This document shows positions 17,494 through 25,333 of a DNA stretch of 64,000 nt, in pieces (positions within the stretch are counted from its first letter, which is position 1; every line of letters starts with the position of its first letter). The DNA lies in contig JAJZIY010000009.1 in the NCBI GenBank assembly GCA_021828475.1, positions 1 to 64,000 on the forward strand, written 5' to 3'. The notes beneath the pieces were generated by a model. That model did no database searches. It saw only the letters and a program-made list of their open reading frames with translations, and was not told where the DNA came from. Source of the stretch: Actinomycetes bacterium. Lineage in GTDB: Bacteria; Actinomycetota; Acidimicrobiia; Acidimicrobiales; Palsa-688. Both the position numbers and the translations under genes were made by a program.

Positions 17494-18951
17494 TCAGGGC
17501 ATCTGGCCGGGGTTCCGCCCCGCCGGAGGAGTGCCGGGCAGCAAGGGCAGCCGGAGGACGGCGTCGAGGCCACCTCCGGGGGCTTCGCGCAACTCGACCG
17601 CCGCACCGTTGCGGCCCGCCAGCTCGCGCACTATGGCCAGGCCCAGGCCGCCTGCCGCGCCGGCGCTCGCCGCCGGACCTGCGGAGACCTTGCCTGTCCC
17701 CTGCCAGAACCTTTCGAACGCCCGCTCCCGGTCCTCGGCGCTGAGCCCGGGCCCGCTGTCTGTGACGTGTATCTCCGCCGGCGCCAGGCCGTCACCGATC
17801 AGCCCCACGGAGATGCGGGCACCCTCCGGGCAGGCGTCAACGGCGTTGGCCAGGAGGTTGTCGAGGATCTGGTCCAGGTCGCCCGGCACCAGACGTGCCG
17901 CCAACCCCGCCGACGGCGGCGGCCCTTCGTTCACCAGCGCCACACCCCGCTCCTCTGCCAGGGCGGCCCATGCTTCGCAGCGCTCGGCGATGACCCGCCC
18001 CAGCTCCACGCGCTCGCGGCGCGGCTTCTCCACCCCGGCACGGGTGAGGGCAAGCAGGCCGTCAACCAATCTGGAAAGGCGCTGGAGCTCACGTCCGGCG
18101 GCGGCCAGGCCCTGCGAGGCGTGCCCGTGGACGTCCGCCTCGAGGTTCTCCAGTCGCAGGCGCAGCGCCGTCAGGGGGGAGCGCAACTGGTGGGACGCGT
18201 CCGCCACGAAGCGGTTCTGCGCCTCCAGGAGGTCGCTGAGCCGGCTCGCCATGTCGTTGAACTCCCCCGCCAACGAACGCACCTCCGGTGGGCCCCCGGC
18301 GGGAGCAGCGCGCGCTGCCAGGTCTCCACCGGCGAAGCGCGCCACAGCTTCCTCCAGCTCTGCCAGGGGGCGGGCGATGCTGCGGGCCATGTAGACGGCA
18401 GCCAGCGCCGCCAGGACGAGCACTCCGGCACCGAACGCCCCCAGCGCCAACCACGTGGCCCTGGCCCGGCTGACGACCGACATGGCCGGCACGTCAAGGA
18501 GCACCGCCGCCCGGATGACCCGCCCTGGCCGTTCGAGAGCGCCTCCTACGAAGACGGGTGCCGCTCCCACCGCCACGGTGGTGCCCTCGTCCACGGTGAA
18601 GGAGCTGGTGGCGTGACCGGCCAGCGCGGCCAGGACGAGGGGCCGCTGCTCACGGGCGTCGTTGTCCTTGTCCTTCTCCGACGACGCCAGCACCTTCCCG
18701 TCAGGCCCTACCACGATCACCTCGCCTCCGGTGCGGGCACGGTACTGGTCTGTCAGGTACTGGACCTGCCCGGGGACGGTCTGCTCCGCCGCTTCTCCCA
18801 CCAGCACCGACAGGCCCGTGGCCTCACGGAGCACCTGGGAGGCCAGGATCGACCTGTCGTGGCGGGTCATGACCACCCCCAGCGGGATCTCCAGGGCAGC
18901 CAGGACCACCAGGATGAGCAAGAGGAACGAGCTTGCGAGCCGGCGCCTCAC
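17494..18951 (-). CDS. Sensor histidine kinase (HisKA type)
   Basis: This 485-residue kinase has two membrane helices (about 8-28 and 166-188) flanking an extracytoplasmic sensor of about 135 residues, then HAMP (189-245), a dimerisation domain with phospho-acceptor H254 in D-A-S-H-Q-L-R-S-P-L, and a HATPase domain with the N box L-L-A-N-A-V-D and G box D-S-G-P-G-L. The GTG start overlaps the stop of the response regulator gene (GTGA), so the pair is translationally coupled. The signal is unknown. The D-G-K-V-L-A-S-S motif in the sensor is common in PAS-like extracytoplasmic domains. Confidence 0.9.
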   Translation of the reverse strand: MRRRLASSFLLLILVVLAALEIPLGVVMTRHDRSILASQVLREATGLSVLVGEAAEQTVPGQVQYLTDQYRARTGGEVIVVGPDGKVLASSEKDKDNDAREQRPLVLAALAGHATSSFTVDEGTTVAVGAAPVFVGGALERPGRVIRAAVLLDVPAMSVVSRARATWLALGAFGAGVLVLAALAAVYMARSIARPLAELEEAVARFAGGDLAARAAPAGGPPEVRSLAGEFNDMASRLSDLLEAQNRFVADASHQLRSPLTALRLRLENLEADVHGHASQGLAAAGRELQRLSRLVDGLLALTRAGVEKPRRERVELGRVIAERCEAWAALAEERGVALVNEGPPPSAGLAARLVPGDLDQILDNLLANAVDACPEGARISVGLIGDGLAPAEIHVTDSGPGLSAEDRERAFERFWQGTGKVSAGPAASAGAAGGLGLAIVRELAGRNGAAVELREAPGGGLDAVLRLPLLPGTPPAGRNPGQMP

Positions 18952-19859
18952 GCCGTCTGGCCTGGGCCTGCTGCGCCGGAGCGTCCCTCGGTGCCGGCCG
19001 TGTCGCCGAGGCGCAACCCGACTCGGCGGACCGTCTCGACCCACTCGGGGTGCCCGAGCTTGCGCCGGAGCGTCGCCACGTGCACGTCGACGGTCTTCGT
19101 AGGCCCGTACCAATGCGGGCCCCACACCTGCTCGAGCAACGACTCGCGGGTGACGACCGCCCCGGGATCCTCGGCGAGAAGCGCCAGCAGGTCGAACTCC
19201 TTCGGCGACAGCTCGACCTCGGCACCCTCTACGTAGACGCGCCGCGTCCGGCGGTCGACCACCAGGCCGCCGAGGTCCTGGGCAGCCTGGCCGGCCCCCG
19301 GGGGCACCCCGCCCGAAGGGCGCACCCGGGGTGCGCCGCCCGTCATGCCGGCCGCGTCGTCGAAGGCTTCCGCATGGCCCGTCTGCGGCTCGGCGGGCGT
19401 AGGCTCGCCGGCTGCAGGTGAGCCCGCCGTCCCCGGCCCGGCTCCGGGCATGAGGGAGGCGGTTTGTGGCGCATGGGCCGCTCCCTCCAGCGCCGGCGAC
19501 GGGACGGGTACCTGGGCGCGGCGCGTGACCGCCCTGATGCGGGCGACCAGCTCACGGAAGCCGAAAGGCTTGACGAGGTAGTCGTCGGCGCCGAGCTCGA
19601 GGCCGACCACCCTGTCCACCTCCGTGCCCCTGGCGCTGACGATGAGGATCGGCACCGGCGAGCGCGACCGCAACTGCCGGCAGACGTCGTAGCCGTCCAT
19701 GTCCGGGAGGCGCAGGTCGAGCAGGACCAGGTCCGCCGGCGCAGCCGCAAGAGCGGCGGCACCGTCGGCAACGCGGTCGACCTCGAAGCCCTCCCGCTCC
19801 AGCCCTTCCACGAGGGGGTCCGCTATGCCGTCGTCGTCCTCGACCACGAGTAGTCGCAC
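18948..19859 (-). CDS. OmpR-family response regulator with long linker
   Basis: The receiver domain (1-120) has E8-D9-D10, phospho-acceptor D48 in V-L-L-D-L-R and K in Y-L-V-K-P-F. The winged-helix DNA-binding domain is at about 205-290 (S-P-K-E-F-D-L-L-A-L-L, then T-K-T-V-D-V-H-V-A-T-L-R-R-K-L). About 80 residues rich in Pro, Ala and Gly separate them, whereas the usual OmpR linker is 5-20. The GTG at 19859 is selected because it opens directly into the receiver core (V-R-L-L-V-V-E-D-D). A CACTAT box lies six bases upstream. It should pair with the kinase that follows. Confidence 0.9.
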   Translation of the reverse strand: MRLLVVEDDDGIADPLVEGLEREGFEVDRVADGAAALAAAPADLVLLDLRLPDMDGYDVCRQLRSRSPVPILIVSARGTEVDRVVGLELGADDYLVKPFGFRELVARIRAVTRRAQVPVPSPALEGAAHAPQTASLMPGAGPGTAGSPAAGEPTPAEPQTGHAEAFDDAAGMTGGAPRVRPSGGVPPGAGQAAQDLGGLVVDRRTRRVYVEGAEVELSPKEFDLLALLAEDPGAVVTRESLLEQVWGPHWYGPTKTVDVHVATLRRKLGHPEWVETVRRVGLRLGDTAGTEGRSGAAGPGQTA

Positions 19860-20108
19860 GACAAGATAGTGCCACCACTGCCGGGTGCACCTCGCCGCCC
19901 GGCTGACAGCCACCGAAGATGTGCCGAACCTTAACCGGTTCTTTGGGGGGCGCCATCCGTCGCGCTCTTGGCTTCGTACTACCGGCAACGCCACGACGGG
20001 GCGGGTGCCGACGGCCCGCTACGTGGCAGGCGCCACACAGCAGGTGCCGAGCAGGCGCGACCCTCGCCCGGGCAACGCCCAGCGGTCGCGCCGGGTACCG
20101 TTGGGGCG

Positions 20109-20387
20109 ATGGTTACAGCGTTCGTACTGATCGACGCCGAGCCGGCACGGGTGGCGACGCTGGCCGGCGAAGTCGCCGCGGTCGAAGGGGTGGCCGAGGC
20201 CTACTCGGTGGCCGGCCACGCTGACGTGGTGGCCGTGGTGCGCGTCAGGCGCATCGAGGATCTGGCTGAGGTCGTCACCGGCCGGCTCCACCTGCTCGAC
20301 GGGGTGACCGACACCCGCACCCTCGTCGCCTTCCAGTCCTATAGCCGCAAGGACCTCGACGCCATGTGGGAGCTCGGCGCGCCCTGA
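20109..20387 (+). CDS. Stand-alone Lrp/AsnC ligand-binding (RAM) domain protein
   Basis: The 92-residue protein is a single RAM domain, as found at the C-terminus of Lrp/AsnC regulators: F-V-L-I-D-A-E-P near the start, G-V-A-E-A-Y-S-V-A-G-H-A-D-V-V-A-V-V-R in the middle, and T-R-T-L-V-A-F at the end. It has no DNA-binding part. Such proteins are thought to bind amino acids and may modulate other proteins. The ATG follows a TACCGT box (20096-20101) by seven bases, so the mRNA is probably leaderless. Confidence 0.8.
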   Translation: MVTAFVLIDAEPARVATLAGEVAAVEGVAEAYSVAGHADVVAVVRVRRIEDLAEVVTGRLHLLDGVTDTRTLVAFQSYSRKDLDAMWELGAP

Positions 20388-20455
20388 ACGGGCCGTGAAC
20401 CACGGGCCGGGGCCCGGCGGTCCGGCAGGCCTCGGGTGGCGCCCGCGCAAGCCGC

Positions 20456-20538
20456 CCGGTTGGGCCAACCAGGCGGGACGGCCCAGCGGCCAGGGTGACA
20501 CCTGCGGGCGGTACCGGTTGCGCCAACCAGGCGGGACG
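20456..20538. repeat. Pair of 25-bp palindrome-containing direct repeats
   Basis: Positions 20456-20480 and 20514-20538 are 24/25 identical and 58 bases apart. Each contains the palindrome GGTTG-N3-CAACC followed by AGGCGGGACG. They lie between the RAM protein and the membrane protein, upstream of the latter. They could be a paired operator or a small repetitive element. Confidence 0.75.
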
Positions 20539-20615
20539 TGGCGCGCTCGGCCCGACTGCCACCCGGTGCACAGCCGTGGGCCCGGGCCGCCTCCTGCCGC
20601 CCTAGCATTGGATCC

Positions 20616-21197
20616 GTGGGCGAATGGCTCGTCTTGCTCGTCGTCGTACTGACCGTGCCGGTGCTGCTCATGGGCGGGGCCGTAGCGTTGGCCGCGTCCT
20701 CGCTGCGGCGCGCCAACCGGCTCATGCCCGGTAGAGCCGCCGGCAGCATCCCTGTCACCTGGCTGTGGAGCCCGGGTACCGCCGCCGCCCTGCACCGCCG
20801 TCTGCGGTATGTCTGCCAGCTCTCCGCCCCCCTGGCCGGCCCGCCCGCCGGGGGTCGCCGCCTGAGGCGCAGGCGAGGCGGCGGCTTGGACGGCATATCC
20901 CGGCTGGCCGGCGAGGTGCTGGCAGAGGCGGTGGCGCTCGACCGCGAGCTGGTGGCCACCAACTACCTCCCGCGGGGCCTGCCCCGGGCGCAGGCGCTGG
21001 CAGAGATGGAGGCCCAGGTCCGCAGCCTCGAGAGCTCGGCACGCAGGGTGCAGCAGCTCTCTGCGCGTCGCACGCAGCTGGCCCGCCCCGGCGGGCCCGC
21101 AGACCTGACCCTCGACCAGCGCATAGCGGCCATGGAGGACGCTCTGAACGAGCTGGGCCCTGAGCCTGGCAGCCTGACCCGGCCCCCGCTGCAATAG
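20616..21197 (+). CDS. Membrane-anchored coiled-coil protein of unknown function
   Basis: The 193-residue protein has one N-terminal membrane helix (about 4-24, V-L-L-V-V-V-L-T-V-P-V-L-L-M), a basic segment with R-R-L-R-R-R-R near residue 85, and a helical C-terminal half rich in Glu, Leu and Ala (E-M-E-A-Q-V-R-S-L-E) likely to form a coiled coil. The GTG start follows a TAGCAT box (20603-20608) by seven bases. No family is recognised. The cytoplasmic helical part suggests a scaffold, but that is a guess. Confidence 0.6.
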   Translation: MGEWLVLLVVVLTVPVLLMGGAVALAASSLRRANRLMPGRAAGSIPVTWLWSPGTAAALHRRLRYVCQLSAPLAGPPAGGRRLRRRRGGGLDGISRLAGEVLAEAVALDRELVATNYLPRGLPRAQALAEMEAQVRSLESSARRVQQLSARRTQLARPGGPADLTLDQRIAAMEDALNELGPEPGSLTRPPLQ

Positions 21198-21237
21198 GGA
21201 CCGGCTCCGTCCTCCCCGGTGCCCTGCGCGCCGTCGG

Positions 21238-22122
21238 CTATGGCCGTGGTGTGGGGCCGGTCGAGAGCCGGCTCAGGACGCCGGCGGCGACCAGGGTGAC
21301 GACCAGACCGACCACCTCGGCACCCAGCGGTAGCAGGCCGTGGCGTAGCTGCTCGTCGTAGACCACGACGCCGAGCACAACGCTCAGGATCGGGTCGATG
21401 GTCTGGATGGCGGGCAAGCTGGCCGACAGCGGCCCGGCCTGGAACGCCAGCTGGTTGAGCACCACGCCCGTCCCACCGACGACCAGGACGCCCCAGAACG
21501 GCCAGCTCGTGACCATGCCGTCGAAGCCGTGGGACACCAGGATGTCCCCCGAGGTCTTTATGAGGGCCGCGACATCGGCGAAGGTCACTCCGGCCCCTGC
21601 CCCCAGCAGCATGGCCCGTCGTGAACCGGAGGTGAAACGGCTGCCGACAGCCGCCGCAACCACGGCGAGGACGCTGAAAGCCGACACCGCCACGGCTGGT
21701 ACCAGGTCCGCCCTGTGAGCGGTGTCGTGCGGCGGCGTTGCCGTAACCAGGAACACCGCCAGGCCCACCGTGAGCACCACTGCCCAACCCATCTCCGGTC
21801 CGGCCAGCTTGTCCCGGTCGAGACGGCGCCGCACGGCCAGTGCGAAGACCACGGTGGAGACCAGGACGGGCTGCACCAGCACGAGTGTCCCGACATGCAG
21901 GGCGATGGCGTGCAGGCCCAGTCCCACGGCCTCGACCAACAGTGCCAGTGCCCAGGCCGGATGGTGCAGCACCGAACGCACGAAGGCGCTCAGGTCGGCC
22001 AGGCGCGCTCCGGTCAGCCTGGCTGACTCGCTGCTGCGGTGCTGTAGGGCGCTCCCGAGGGCAAACAGCAGGGCGGCGGCCAGGGCGGCCAGGGCCGCCT
22101 CCACGATGTGCGCCCGGCTCAC
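21238..22122 (-). CDS. DMT-family (EamA-like) membrane transporter
   Basis: This 294-residue protein has about ten hydrophobic segments in two halves, consistent with the drug/metabolite transporter fold. Examples are A-A-L-L-F-A-L-G-S-A-L-Q-H-R near the start and I-D-P-I-L-S-V-V-L-G-V in the last third. The cargo is not predictable. The GTG start is six bases after a TACATT box (22129-22134). Confidence 0.8.
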   Translation of the reverse strand: MSRAHIVEAALAALAAALLFALGSALQHRSSESARLTGARLADLSAFVRSVLHHPAWALALLVEAVGLGLHAIALHVGTLVLVQPVLVSTVVFALAVRRRLDRDKLAGPEMGWAVVLTVGLAVFLVTATPPHDTAHRADLVPAVAVSAFSVLAVVAAAVGSRFTSGSRRAMLLGAGAGVTFADVAALIKTSGDILVSHGFDGMVTSWPFWGVLVVGGTGVVLNQLAFQAGPLSASLPAIQTIDPILSVVLGVVVYDEQLRHGLLPLGAEVVGLVVTLVAAGVLSRLSTGPTPRP

Positions 22123-22184
22123 CCCTCAAATGTAACGGCGGCCGCCCCGCCAGCCGGACCGATGTCGCGAGGGGCCGGTGCCGA

Positions 22185-22232
22185 GCCCGGCGTGCGGAAG
22201 GGCCGGCGTGCGGAAGGGCCGGCGTGCGGACG
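22185..22232. repeat. 16-bp tandem repeat, three copies
   Basis: Copies at 22185-22200, 22201-22216 and 22217-22232 are nearly identical (GGCCGGCGTGCGGAAG, one or two changes each). They lie between the DMT transporter start and the trpD stop, with no associated gene. Confidence 0.75.
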
Positions 22233-22263
22233 ATATCCCTGAAGCCTGCGCCTACCGACGCTG

Positions 22264-23397
22264 TCAGGCTTCGGCCGCCCCTGCCGCCCCTGCCGCCTCG
22301 GCGCGCGACGTGGCCACCAGGCGCTCCAGGCAGGCGGCGGCCCGGCCGCTGTCGACCGACTGCGCTGCCCGGTCCAACCCGTCCTCGAGAGTGCCGGCTG
22401 TCCCGTTGACCACCAGCGCCGCCGCCGCGTTGAGCAGGACCACGTCGCGCTGCGCCCCCGGCGCCCCCCCGAGGACGTCCCTCACGACCTGGGCATTGTG
22501 GGAGGCGTCGCCGCCCTTCAGCTCTTCGGGGCGCGCGCTGCGCAACCCGAGATCCCGGGGGTCGACTCTGAAGGCCCGCAGATCCCCTGCTGCGCTCGAC
22601 CACTCGACCACGCGCGATGGAGCCGTCGTCGACAGCTCGTCCAGGCCGTCCTCTCCGTGGACCACCCAGGCCCGGTCTGCCCCTGCATGGCCGAGCACCC
22701 GCGCCAGCCTGTCGGCCACCCGCCCGTCGCCCACGCCGACGAGCTGGAACGGCGTGCGCCCCGGGTTGGCCAGGGGACCGAGGAGATTGAAGGCCGTAGG
22801 CACACCGAGCTCGCGCCGCGTGGCTATCACATGGCGCATGGCCGGGTGGTAGCGCGGGGCGAAGCAGAAGCCGATGCCAGCCGTCTCGATGCAACGGGCT
22901 ACACCGGCCGGGGCAAGGGCGATCTCCACGCCGAGCGCTTCGAGGACGTCCGCCGAGCCTGTGCGCGACGAGGCTGCCCTACCGCCGTGCTTGCACACCG
23001 GTGCACCTGCGCCGGCGACCACCAGTGCGGCGATCGTCGAGATGTTGATCGTGCCGGCCCGGTCGCCACCCGTACCGCAGGTGTCGACCAGGCGGGCCGC
23101 GAGCAGGGGCGGCACCGGCACCCGCTCGGCCACCTCCAGCATCGCTTCGAGCATGCCGGTGAGCTCGTCGACCGTTTCCCCTTTGCAGCGGAGGCCGAAC
23201 ACGAAGGCGGAAACCTGCGAGGCGGTGGCGGCACCCTCGAGGACCTCCCGTAGGGCTGCTGCAGCCTCCTCCCGGCTCAGGTCCGAACCGGCGGCCAAGC
23301 GCCCGAGGAGCCCCGGCCATCCCTCGAGGTCGGCGAGCGATGGGTGCACTTTCGCGGGCGGGGCACTCTCGGCGCTTTCGTCTGCTGGTACGGCCAC
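22264..23397 (-). CDS. trpD: Anthranilate phosphoribosyltransferase
   Basis: This 377-residue enzyme joins anthranilate to PRPP in tryptophan synthesis. The PRPP-binding C-G-T-G-G-D and the K-H-G-G-R-A motif are clear, as are F-N-L-L-G-P-L-A-N-P and H-G-E-D-G-L-D-E-L. The last 20 residues are an Ala-rich tail. The GTG start has GGAGG eight bases upstream and a TACGGT box just before that. No other trp gene is nearby, so the pathway is split in this genome. Confidence 0.95.
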   Translation of the reverse strand: MAVPADESAESAPPAKVHPSLADLEGWPGLLGRLAAGSDLSREEAAAALREVLEGAATASQVSAFVFGLRCKGETVDELTGMLEAMLEVAERVPVPPLLAARLVDTCGTGGDRAGTINISTIAALVVAGAGAPVCKHGGRAASSRTGSADVLEALGVEIALAPAGVARCIETAGIGFCFAPRYHPAMRHVIATRRELGVPTAFNLLGPLANPGRTPFQLVGVGDGRVADRLARVLGHAGADRAWVVHGEDGLDELSTTAPSRVVEWSSAAGDLRAFRVDPRDLGLRSARPEELKGGDASHNAQVVRDVLGGAPGAQRDVVLLNAAAALVVNGTAGTLEDGLDRAAQSVDSGRAAACLERLVATSRAEAAGAAGAAEA

Positions 23398-23515
23398 GGT
23401 CCTCCACCGTACAAGAGCAGCTGCAGGCCTTGAGGCGGGCGGGAAGAGTCGCTATCGTCCTGGCCTGGCCACCGAGAGGCCGACGGGCTACGCCCGTGCG
23501 CAAAAGGAGCCACCG

Positions 23516-24988
23516 ATCAGCATCCTGGTTGTAGACGTCGGCAGCAGCGCCGTCAGGGCCAGCGTGGTGAGGGAGGACGGCACCACCGCCTGCAGGCGGC
23601 TGGAGAGCTTCGTCACCAGCCGGCCCTTCCCGGGCCTGGTAGAGCTCGACGCGGGTGAAGTTGCAGCCGCTGTCCTGGGGGCGGCTCAGGCCTGCCTGGC
23701 CGTGGAAGGCCCGGTGACTGCCGTCGGGGTCACAAACCAGCGGGGCACGACGGTCGTCTGGGACGCCACGACGGGGGAGCCCGTGGGGCCAGCACTCAGC
23801 TGGCAGGACCTGCGCACCGCCGGCGCCTGCCTCGAGCTCCAACGTGAGGGGCTCCGCCTCGCCCCCAACGAGTCGGCGACCAAGCTTGCATGGTTGCTCG
23901 ACGACGCCGACCCCGGGCGCCACCGCGACCTTCGCTTCGGCACCTTGGACAGTTGGGTCACCTGGGTGCTCACCGAGGGTCGCTCGCACGTGACGGACGT
24001 CAGCAACGCCGCCGTGAGCGGGCTACTGCCGACCGAGGACATCCTGGCCGGCAGAGCGGACATCGCCTGGTCGGACAGCCGGCTCGAGCGCTTCCGGATC
24101 CCCAGCACGTGCATGCCCGCCCTGGTCGGCTCGTCCGAGGTGGTCGGGGAGGCGACCGCGCTCCCCGGCGCCCCACCTGTAGCGGGCCTGGTGGGCGACC
24201 AGCAGGGCTCGCTGCTCGGCCAGGGCTGCGTCAACGAGGGTGACGCCAAGGCCACTTTCGGCACGGGCGCCTTCCTCGACCTCAACGTCGGCGGCCGGCC
24301 CCCCGCCTTCGGTGCCACGGAGAAACGGGGCGAGCAGGGATGCCTGCCCATCGTCGCGTGGCAGCGCTCCGGCACCTGCACATGGGGCGCCGAAGCCCTG
24401 GTGCTCTCGGCGGGGACAGCGGTCCAATGGCTCGTCGACGACCTGGGGCTGATATCGAGCCCAGACGAGTCTGCCGAAGTCGCGGCTCGCTGCACCGACA
24501 CCGGCGACGTCTACTTCGTGCCCGCCCTGATGGGGCTCGGCACGCCGCAATGGGATTTCGGCGCCCGCTCGTTGTTCATCGGGATGTCGACCGGCACCGG
24601 TCGGCCAGAGTTGGTCCGGGCCGTGCTCAGGGGTGTGGCCCAGCGCGGGGCCGACATGCTGGCAGCGGTCGAGGCCGATTCGGGCCACAAGGTGCCGGTG
24701 CTGCGTGTTGACGGCGGCATGAGCGCGAACGAGGTGTTCCTTCGGGAGCTTGCCGATGCTTGTCAAGTCCCCTTGCATGTGTCGGCCGAGTTGGAGGCGA
24801 CTTCTCTCGGCGCTGCATACCTGGCAGGACTTGCGACGGGGATCTGGTCGAGCGAGCAGGAGGTGGCAGGGCTCGTCGCTCCTCGCCTGGTGGTCGAACC
24901 GGGACCGGACAGCCGCAGGGACCGTTGGAAAGAGGCCGTTTCCCGTTCGGTCAGGTGGATCCCGGAACTTTCTGCTCTGCAGTTCTGA
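23516..24988 (+). CDS. FGGY-family carbohydrate kinase, apparent ATC start
   Basis: The protein (about 490 residues) has the FGGY order: N-terminal V-V-D-V-G-S-S-A-V-R-A, T-N-Q-R-G-T-T-V-V-W-D, F-G-T-G-A-F-L-D-L, V-P-A-L-M-G-L-G-T-P-Q-W-D and R-V-D-G-G-M-S-A-N-E-V-F-L. It resembles glycerol kinase, so glycerol is a possible substrate but not proven. No ATG, GTG or TTG lies in frame within about 100 bases upstream. AAAGGAG at 23503-23509 points to ATC at 23516, giving S-I-L-V-V-D-V-G after the first residue, where this family starts. CTG at 23525 is an alternative. A sequence error of ATG to ATC is also possible. Confidence 0.8.
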   Translation: MSILVVDVGSSAVRASVVREDGTTACRRLESFVTSRPFPGLVELDAGEVAAAVLGAAQACLAVEGPVTAVGVTNQRGTTVVWDATTGEPVGPALSWQDLRTAGACLELQREGLRLAPNESATKLAWLLDDADPGRHRDLRFGTLDSWVTWVLTEGRSHVTDVSNAAVSGLLPTEDILAGRADIAWSDSRLERFRIPSTCMPALVGSSEVVGEATALPGAPPVAGLVGDQQGSLLGQGCVNEGDAKATFGTGAFLDLNVGGRPPAFGATEKRGEQGCLPIVAWQRSGTCTWGAEALVLSAGTAVQWLVDDLGLISSPDESAEVAARCTDTGDVYFVPALMGLGTPQWDFGARSLFIGMSTGTGRPELVRAVLRGVAQRGADMLAAVEADSGHKVPVLRVDGGMSANEVFLRELADACQVPLHVSAELEATSLGAAYLAGLATGIWSSEQEVAGLVAPRLVVEPGPDSRRDRWKEAVSRSVRWIPELSALQF

Positions 24989-24998
24989 CCGCTTGCGG

Positions 24999-25017
24999 AG
25001 GATGAGCGGCTCATCCT
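24999..25017. terminator. Palindromic hairpin after the FGGY kinase
   Basis: AGGATGAGC-G-GCTCATCCT has nine-base arms around a single base, 11 bases after the stop codon. It may be a terminator with a loop opened by a few pairs, or a protein-binding palindrome. No long T-run follows. Confidence 0.5.
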
Positions 25018-25333
25018 GTTGCCACCCATGAGCTTTTGTCCGGTTTGCGACGCTGTGACCATGACTGCAACCACCCGTCCGGACCATGGGCAACCCGGTG
25101 CTCGCTCAATTAGGGTCGGTCGGCGATGAACGCGAACGCGCTCAAGACGGCCGCCGAATTGGACGAGGTTCCGATGGTGGGTACGGCACGGCGGATGTCC
25201 ACCACCAGATGGCGCCGCACGGCCCGGGGCCGGGAGCAAGACCGCTCCAGCTGAGCCACAACCCGCCTTCGGGCGGCCGGTACGACCGAAAGACCAGACT
25301 CCCTCGCCGAGCAGACCACGCGGAGGCTTGCCC
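25018..25333. other. Intergenic region, no gene seen
   Basis: Together with the hairpin this is a 345-base gap between the kinase and the secreted protein. Short open frames occur on both strands but lack ribosome sites and protein-like composition. I see no RNA gene or clear promoter. GGAGG at 25322-25326 is the ribosome site for the following gene. Confidence 0.4.
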
